Origin: JBFMAI01 sp964462635
GTDB lineage: Bacteria; Planctomycetota; Phycisphaerae; UBA1845; Fen-1342
Direction of reading: 5' to 3'
Assembly (NCBI GenBank): GCA_964462635.1
Contig: CAYWYJ010000014.1
Location: forward strand, 1-45,518
Length of the DNA: 45,518 nucleotides
Shown here piece by piece: positions 35,155 through 41,800 of the stretch. The notes under the pieces were generated by a model. It was not told the origin of the DNA. It did no database searches and saw only the letters and a list, made by a program, of their open reading frames with translations. A program made the translations under genes and the position numbers. Numbering within the stretch: position 1 is the first letter of the stretch; every line of letters begins with the position of its first letter.

Positions 35155-36708
35155 ATGGCCGGGACGGTCTCCTCCGCCGACCGACTGGGACCACTGGGTA
35201 CAGAGGGCCCCGAGACCTCCCGCGCCGGCGTCCTGGTCAATTTGCTTCGCTTGCGCTGGTTCATCCGGCTGCGATGGCTGTTCGTCGGGGCCGCGTTGGC
35301 GGTACTGGCCGTCGAGCATCTCGTCTTCCCGGCCACCCGCCGCCCCGCCGCCCTGCTGAACGTCGTGTTCGCCGTCGCCGCCATCAACGTGGCGTGGCTG
35401 GTAATCTCGCGGCTTTTGCGGCGGCGGCTGGATGACCCGGCGGCGTTCGACGCGAGCACGATCCACCGGGCCCAGCTTTTCGCCCACGGGCAGATCGCCA
35501 TCGACCTGCTGCTGCTCACGGCCCTGCTGCACTTCAGCGGGGGCGTCGAGAGCCCGATGGCCGTGTTCTACATCTTCCACGTGGCCATTGGGGCCCTCTT
35601 GTTGCCCGCGTGGCAGGCCGCCCTCGAGTGCGCGTGGGCCGTCCTGCTGTATGCCGCGCTGGCGGCGGGCGAGTGGAGCGGCGTACTGGCCCACCACTCC
35701 TTCCTGCCGCAGCTCGCCCCCACGCGGCTCTACAACGAGCCGGTGTACGTCGTGCCCGTGGTCCTGATCGAGCTGCTCGCCGTCTTCGCCACGCTGTACT
35801 TCACCCTGCGCATCGCGCGCCTGCTGGACGACCGGCGCGAAGAGCTCCTGCGCGCCAACGCGGCCCTGGAGCGCTCGCGGCGGTCGATCGAGGACCTCCA
35901 GCATCGCCGGGCCCGCTTCATGCAGACCGCGGCCCATCAACTCAAGAGCCCGCTGGCGATGGGGCAGACGCTGGCCAATCTGATCCGCGAAGGGCTGGTG
36001 ACCGAACGCCCCGACGTGCTGGCCACCTGCGAGAAGATCATCCGCCGCTGCCACGAAGGGATCACGCAGCTCAGCGAACTGCTGACCCTGGCCCGCGTGC
36101 AGGAAGCCGACCCCGCCCGACAACGCGAGGCACAGGCCGACGTGGTGCAGATCGTCACTCAGTTGTGCGCCCGTTTCCGGCCGCTGGCCGAGCGCAAGCA
36201 GGTGGAGTTGACCTGCTGGACGCCGCCACGCGACGACCTCTATGTCCGCGTCGGTCCGGACGACTTGAGCGACTGCATCGGCAACCTCATCGACAACGCC
36301 ATCAAGTACACGCCCGGCCCGGGGCGTGTCCGCGTGGCGGTCACGGTGAAACTCGCCGACGACGTGCCGGTGTCCGTCGGCGTCCATGTCAGCGATTCCG
36401 GAATGGGCTTTGATCCCGCGCTCCTGCACGCCGAGGACCACCGGCTGGGCGAGCAACCCGTCTTCGAGGCCTTCCGCCGCGGACCGAACGTGATGGCGGC
36501 GGGCATACCCGGCTCCGGGCTGGGGTTGTCGATCGTGCGGGAAGTCGTCGAGCAGGCCGGCGGACGTATCTGGGTCGTATCCCGGCCCGGGGCGGGCACG
36601 AGCTTCACCCTGACCCTCCCGATCGGCGGCGAGTCCGGCCGACCGCCTATCCGCGACACCCGCGCGACCGAAGTGGTCTTGGAAGGCGTTTCCCCGACCA
36701 AACCCTGA
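35155..36708 (+). CDS. Membrane sensor histidine kinase
   Basis: A 517-residue kinase. Residues about 35-220 form a six-helix membrane sensor domain (helices near 45-65, 70-90, 115-135, 140-180 and 200-220) without a large extracellular loop. The HisKA domain has the phosphoacceptor His261 in AAHQLKSPLAMGQ. The ATPase domain has the N box (NLIDNAIKYTP), G1 (DSGMGFD) and G2 (GSGLGLSIV). ATG 35155 is preferred to 35152 for spacing to GGGAG; the frame is open from 34942, but that part overlaps the terminator. The nearest response regulator (36723-37136) is convergent, so pairing is possible but not shown. Confidence 0.87.
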   Translation: MAGTVSSADRLGPLGTEGPETSRAGVLVNLLRLRWFIRLRWLFVGAALAVLAVEHLVFPATRRPAALLNVVFAVAAINVAWLVISRLLRRRLDDPAAFDASTIHRAQLFAHGQIAIDLLLLTALLHFSGGVESPMAVFYIFHVAIGALLLPAWQAALECAWAVLLYAALAAGEWSGVLAHHSFLPQLAPTRLYNEPVYVVPVVLIELLAVFATLYFTLRIARLLDDRREELLRANAALERSRRSIEDLQHRRARFMQTAAHQLKSPLAMGQTLANLIREGLVTERPDVLATCEKIIRRCHEGITQLSELLTLARVQEADPARQREAQADVVQIVTQLCARFRPLAERKQVELTCWTPPRDDLYVRVGPDDLSDCIGNLIDNAIKYTPGPGRVRVAVTVKLADDVPVSVGVHVSDSGMGFDPALLHAEDHRLGEQPVFEAFRRGPNVMAAGIPGSGLGLSIVREVVEQAGGRIWVVSRPGAGTSFTLTLPIGGESGRPPIRDTRATEVVLEGVSPTKP

Positions 36709-36722
36709 CCGACGGCCTTGCT

Positions 36723-37136
36723 TCAGCGGGCCGCCCCGTAGCGTTTGGCGAGGACCGACTGGACGGCCTGGCGGACAACGCCGGCTTCGAGCGGCTTTTC
36801 CAAGAAGAGGTCGGCGTTCAACGGGACCGGGCACACTTCCTTGGCGTAGTCGGTCCCCATGCGTTCGCCGATCGCGGACATGATGATGATGGGAATGTCT
36901 TTCAGGGCCCCGTCCTGCCGCATCTTGCCGGCCACCTGCAACCCCTCCGACGGGTGGGTGAGCATGATGTCCAGCAGCACGAGGTCCGGCCGTTGCCGAC
37001 GCATGGCCTCCAGACCCTCGGCGCCCGTTCGGCAGCACGTCAGCTCGTACTTGTCCGACCCGAGCAAAAGCTCTACCACTTGGTGAAAGTCCGGGTCGTC
37101 ATCGATCAGCAGGATCTTGAACCGCCGGTCGTTCAC
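36723..37136 (-). CDS. Single-domain response regulator (CheY-like)
   Basis: A 137-residue stand-alone receiver: acidic cluster IDDDPDF, phosphoacceptor Asp in LVLLDIML, Ser in IIMSAIGE, Lys in LEKPLEAG, and a loop insertion (ERMGTDYAKEVCPVPLNAD) between beta4 and alpha4 that is longer than usual. There is no output domain. The start GTG 37136 (VNDRRFKILLIDDD) gives the normal receiver N-terminus; no good Shine-Dalgarno is seen and the frame runs to 37385. It is convergent with the histidine kinase gene, 14 bases apart end to end. Confidence 0.8.
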   Translation of the reverse strand: MNDRRFKILLIDDDPDFHQVVELLLGSDKYELTCCRTGAEGLEAMRRQRPDLVLLDIMLTHPSEGLQVAGKMRQDGALKDIPIIIMSAIGERMGTDYAKEVCPVPLNADLFLEKPLEAGVVRQAVQSVLAKRYGAAR

Positions 37137-37373
37137 TGCTTCTGCCCGAGGTGAGTGATCTGGCGCCGTCGCCCAGCCGTCCCGCCTACTCGGCAGGCGC
37201 GCGGGCGACCCTACTGCCGTAGTGTAAGGACAAATCCGTCCGCAACGCAAACGTTCCGAGCCCGTGCGCACCCGATAACCGCGGCGCGGGGGCAAATCCG
37301 CCTTTTTTCGTTGATTCGCGCGCGGCGGGCGGCAACAATGTGACATAAGATGGCTGATTGTTGGAGATTGCCC

Positions 37374-38732
37374 ATGCGCGACCAAGGTCGTAAGTCATTT
37401 ATTGTAAAGCTCTTAGTTTCAATGCTCGTCGTTTCCGCTTCCGCCGTGGCGGGCGAGGTCGACGTGCGGAACGACTCCATCGAGAACTTCAGCCAGGCCT
37501 ACATCGTGGGCGACTTCATCACGGGTGAGCGGGCGGGCGTCCGGCTGACTTCGCCATGTAGCGGCGACATCGTCGCTATTCAGATACTCTGGCTGGAGGG
37601 AACGCCGGGGCACGGCGCGAGCCTCGAAGAGGCGATCCACATCTACGCCTACAATCCGGGCACGTTCCCCACCCCGGGCGCCGAGCTGCAACTCATGGAG
37701 GGCCCGCTACTTACGCCTGGGTTCTGGAACGAGTACCGCTACGTCGATGAGAACCAGACCATCCCGCTCAAGGTGCCGGTGACGGCGGGGCAGGACTTCA
37801 TCGTCGCGCTCGAGTTCTACAACCCGACGAACGTCGGGGCCGGCGGGCCCAGCGTGGTGCGGGATACGAACGGTTTCGTCTCGGGCCGGAACGTCGTGTA
37901 CGCCTATATCAGCGGCTTCGGTTGGCGGTGGTGGGACTTCAACGGCTTCCCGATCTTCCTGCAGGGCGACATCGCCATTCGCGCCGTTATCAAGTGCCCT
38001 GATCCCACCGGGGCATGCTGCCGGGCAAACGGGCTGTGCGAAGACGGAGTGGAGCAGTCGAACTGCACCGGCTTTGGCGACGTCTGGACGCAGGGGAAGA
38101 CCTGTGCCGAGGTCACTTGCACCGCCCGCGGCGCGTGCTGCCGGCAGTCCGGCTGCGTTCAGCTTGTGACGCCGGCGCAGTGCGCGGCCATCGGCGGGGC
38201 CTACGCCGGCCACGGGACGGATTGCGGCACGTCGATCTGCACGCCGGGGGCCTGCTGCATCCCCAGCACCGGCGAGTGCCTACAGAATCGCGAGTTCGAG
38301 TGCGCCGCGATCGGCGGCCAGTGGCAGGGGGCCGGCACGAGTTGCGTCCCCAACCCTTGTCCGCAGCCGCGCGGGGCGTGCTGCTTCGACGAAATCTGCA
38401 TTCCCGGCCAGACGCAGGCGGAGTGCAGCGGCGCCGGCGGGGCCTGGGTCGGTCCCGGGACCGATTGCGGGCCGCCCGACCCGTGCGCGGGGCCGACCAT
38501 CTGCCGCGGCGACCTGAACTGCGACGGCGTCATCAGTTTCGGCGACATCAACCCGTTTGTGCTGGCGCTGTCGAACTGGACGGAGTGGAAAAACACGTAC
38601 CCAAGCTGCCCGGAGCGGAATGCGGACATCAATGGGGACGGGCAATACGGCGGGCCCAACGGGTTCGGCGACATCAACCCGTTCGTCAACCTGATCGCGT
38701 CCGGCGGAGGGCAGCCGATCCCGTGCCCCTGA
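37374..38732 (+). CDS. Secreted Cys-rich repeat protein with C-terminal dockerin-like repeats
   Basis: A 452-residue exported protein. The signal peptide is about 1-28 (RKSFIVKLLVSMLVVSASAV). Residues about 30-208 form a beta-rich domain. Residues about 211-374 contain four tandem repeats of 37-39 residues, each opening with GACC and holding about six Cys. The end holds two EF-hand-like dockerin units (DLNCDGVISFGDINPF near 380 and DINGDGQYGGPNGFGDINPF near 416). These repeat types are typical of Phycisphaerae secreted proteins; dockerin-like ends suggest calcium-dependent cell-surface attachment. ATG 37374 has GGAG seven bases upstream and is preferred to 37350. Confidence 0.78.
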   Translation: MRDQGRKSFIVKLLVSMLVVSASAVAGEVDVRNDSIENFSQAYIVGDFITGERAGVRLTSPCSGDIVAIQILWLEGTPGHGASLEEAIHIYAYNPGTFPTPGAELQLMEGPLLTPGFWNEYRYVDENQTIPLKVPVTAGQDFIVALEFYNPTNVGAGGPSVVRDTNGFVSGRNVVYAYISGFGWRWWDFNGFPIFLQGDIAIRAVIKCPDPTGACCRANGLCEDGVEQSNCTGFGDVWTQGKTCAEVTCTARGACCRQSGCVQLVTPAQCAAIGGAYAGHGTDCGTSICTPGACCIPSTGECLQNREFECAAIGGQWQGAGTSCVPNPCPQPRGACCFDEICIPGQTQAECSGAGGAWVGPGTDCGPPDPCAGPTICRGDLNCDGVISFGDINPFVLALSNWTEWKNTYPSCPERNADINGDGQYGGPNGFGDINPFVNLIASGGGQPIPCP

Positions 38733-38809
38733 GGCGTCGCGGCGCGGTAGGATAGCGCGTTCGGCGGTCGCGGCGAGTTGACCGTCGCGCGCGAGGTCGA
38801 CGACCCCCG

Positions 38810-41800
38810 ATGCCCGGGCCCGTGGCGAGAAGCCAACGACGAAAACCAGTCCCAGCGTCCGGCCAGGCCGAGCCGATGCCGCGCGCGGCGGATACGCGTC
38901 GCGCGCCCGACGGCCGCGTGCCGTGGCTGACGGTGCGCGGGGCGGCCCACAATAACCTGAAGAACATCGACGTGAGCTTCCCGCTCGGGCGGTTCACCTG
39001 CGTCACCGGCGTATCCGGCTCGGGCAAGAGCTCCCTGGTCAACGACATCCTGTATCGCGCCCTGGCACGCCAGCTCAATCGGGCCACGTCGCTGGAGCCC
39101 GGTCGGCACAAGCGCATCGACGGGCTGGAGCACCTCGACAAGGTCATCGCTATCGACCAGTCGCCGATCGGCCGCACACCGCGCAGCAATCCCGCCACAT
39201 ACATCAAGGTCTTCGACGAGATACGCACCCTGTTCGCCAAGCTGCCGGACGCGAAGTTGCGCGGCTACAAGCCGGGGCGGTTCAGCTTCAACGTGCCGAC
39301 GGCCCGCGGCGGCGGGCGGTGCGAGGCGTGCGAGGGGCACGGCGCGAACAAGATCGAGATGGACTTCCTGGCGGACGTGTGGGTGACGTGCCCGGTCTGC
39401 GATGGCCGCCGTTTCAGTCAGCCGACGCTCCAGATTCACTACAAGGGCCGGTCGATCGCCGACGTGCTGCGGGTGGAGGTCGGTGACGCGCTGGCGCTGT
39501 TCGAGAACGTGCCGCGCATTCGTGGAATGCTCCGGACATTGCACGACGTGGGGCTGGACTACATCCAACTCGGGCAATCCAGCACGACGCTGTCGGGCGG
39601 TGAGGCCCAGCGGATCAAGCTCGCCCGCGAGCTGGTCAAGAAAGAGACCGGCCGCACGCTCTACGTCCTCGACGAGCCGACCACCGGCCTGCACTTCGAC
39701 GACATCCGCAAGCTGCTGGCCGTACTGCACGGCTTCGTCGACGCCGGCAACACCGTCGTCGTCATCGAACACAACCTCGACGTCGTCAAGACCGCCGACT
39801 GGGTCATCGACCTCGGCCCCGAGGGCGGGGAGGGCGGCGGCCGCATCGTCGCCGAGGGGACGCCGGAGGAGGTCGCGGCGTGCGCGGCGTCGCATACCGG
39901 CGCGGCGTTGCGCGAGGTCTTGGCACTGTGCCGGTCCGACGCGTGCAGTGACAAGTGCAAAGTGCAAAGTGAGCAGTCCGGCGCAGCAGAGAGCACACCT
40001 GCCCAGAAGGCGAGTCATTCGGCATTCGCCATTCGACGTTCCTCATTCGCGGACGAAGTCCGCGTGGTGGGGGCGCGGCAGCACAACTTGAAGGACCTCA
40101 CCGTCTCGTTCCCGCGCGGGCGGATGACCGTTTGCACCGGCGTCTCCGGGTCGGGCAAGACCAGCTTCGCCATCGACACCGTATTCGCGGAAGGGTATCG
40201 GCGGTATGTCGAGTCGCTGTCGGCGTACGCGCGGCAGTTCCTGGGGCAGCTCGCCAAGCCGCGGGTGGACCACGTCGAGGGGTTGTCGCCGGCGATCTGC
40301 ATCGAGCAGCGGGCGGCGGGCAAGAGCCCGCGTTCGACGGTCGGCACGGTGACCGAAGTCTACGACTACATGCGGGTGCTGTGGGCGCGGCTCGGCACGC
40401 GCTATTGCCCGCGGTGCCAGGTGCCCATCGGCACGCAGACGGCGGACGAGATCGTCGCCCGCATTCTCGCGCTGCCGCCGGGGTCGCCGATCATCTTGCT
40501 GGCGCCGATCGGGTTGCAGGACGGCGAGAACTACGCCACGCTGTTCAATCGGCTGCGGCGGTCCGGGTATCTCCGCGTGCGGGTGGACGGCGAGGTGCGG
40601 CCGGCGGCGGAGGCAACGACGCTGGATCCGCGGCAGAAGCACCGGGTGGAGGTCGTGATCGACCGCACGGTCGTGCGGCCCACCGCCCGCGCCCGGCTCG
40701 CCGAGGGCGTTGAGCATGCGCTCGCGTTGGGCAACGGGGTGATGACACTGCTCGTGGAGGAGGTGGAGACGGTGGAGGGGGAAAACCCGTGGGAGGGCGA
40801 GGCTCCCGCCGAGCCGATGCCGGCAGGGGAGGGCGAGGCTCCCGCCGAGCCGGCGCTTGATCCGAACCGCGACCGTCAGGGAGCGGCCCGATCAGCGCAG
40901 ATCGTTCACACGCCGGTTGCCCGACCCTCCCCCAACCCCTCCTCGCCACAGCGAGTCGCCCGTGGCGACCTGGAAGGGAGGGGAGTGGGAGACGCCCCGC
41001 CGCGCGTCACGCGCACCCCGGCCCGCGAGATGCTCTTCTCCGCCAAGCTCGTTTGCACGCGCTGCGGCACGAGTTTCGAGGAACTCGGCCCCAACCACTT
41101 CAGCTTCAACAGCCAGCTCGGATGGTGCGACACGTGCGAAGGGCTCGGCGTGCAGCGGGGCGCGCCCGCCGCGGCCATCATCGCGCGTCCGAATCGCACG
41201 CTCTTCGATGGGGCCCTGGACGGCTGGTACCGCATCGAGAAACGCTCGCCGCTCGGGCGACTCCTGGTGGCCCTGTGCGAACACCTGGGCGTCAAGCCCG
41301 ACACGCCATTGTCGGAGTGGACGGCCGCCCAGCGGCAAGCCTTGCTGTACGGGACGGCGGGCACGGGCGGGTCGGATTCGTCTCAGATCGGTCGGGCCGG
41401 TGCCGTGCGCGGGGCGGGCAAGCGGCACGAACGCCGCAACGCCGGGCGCGACGGTTGGATCGACGGTTCCGCCGCGTTTGACGGGGTGCGATTCCAATGG
41501 CGCGGGCTATTCCCCGCGATCGACCAGGCCACGCGGAACTCGTGGACGTTTCGCTACAAGCTGCGGAACATCATCACGGACATTCCGTGCGTCACGTGCC
41601 GCGGCGGGCGCCTGCGGCCGGACGCGGCGGCCGTGCGACTGGGCCACGTTACGGGCCGGACGATCGTCGAGGTTTGCGACCTGCCGCTCGCGCAGGCGGC
41701 GGCGTTCTTCGCCAACCTGTCGCTGGATGAACGTGAACACCGCATCGCCGGCGAGCTGCTCAAGGAGATCCAAAACCGGCTCCAGTTCCTGATCGACGTG

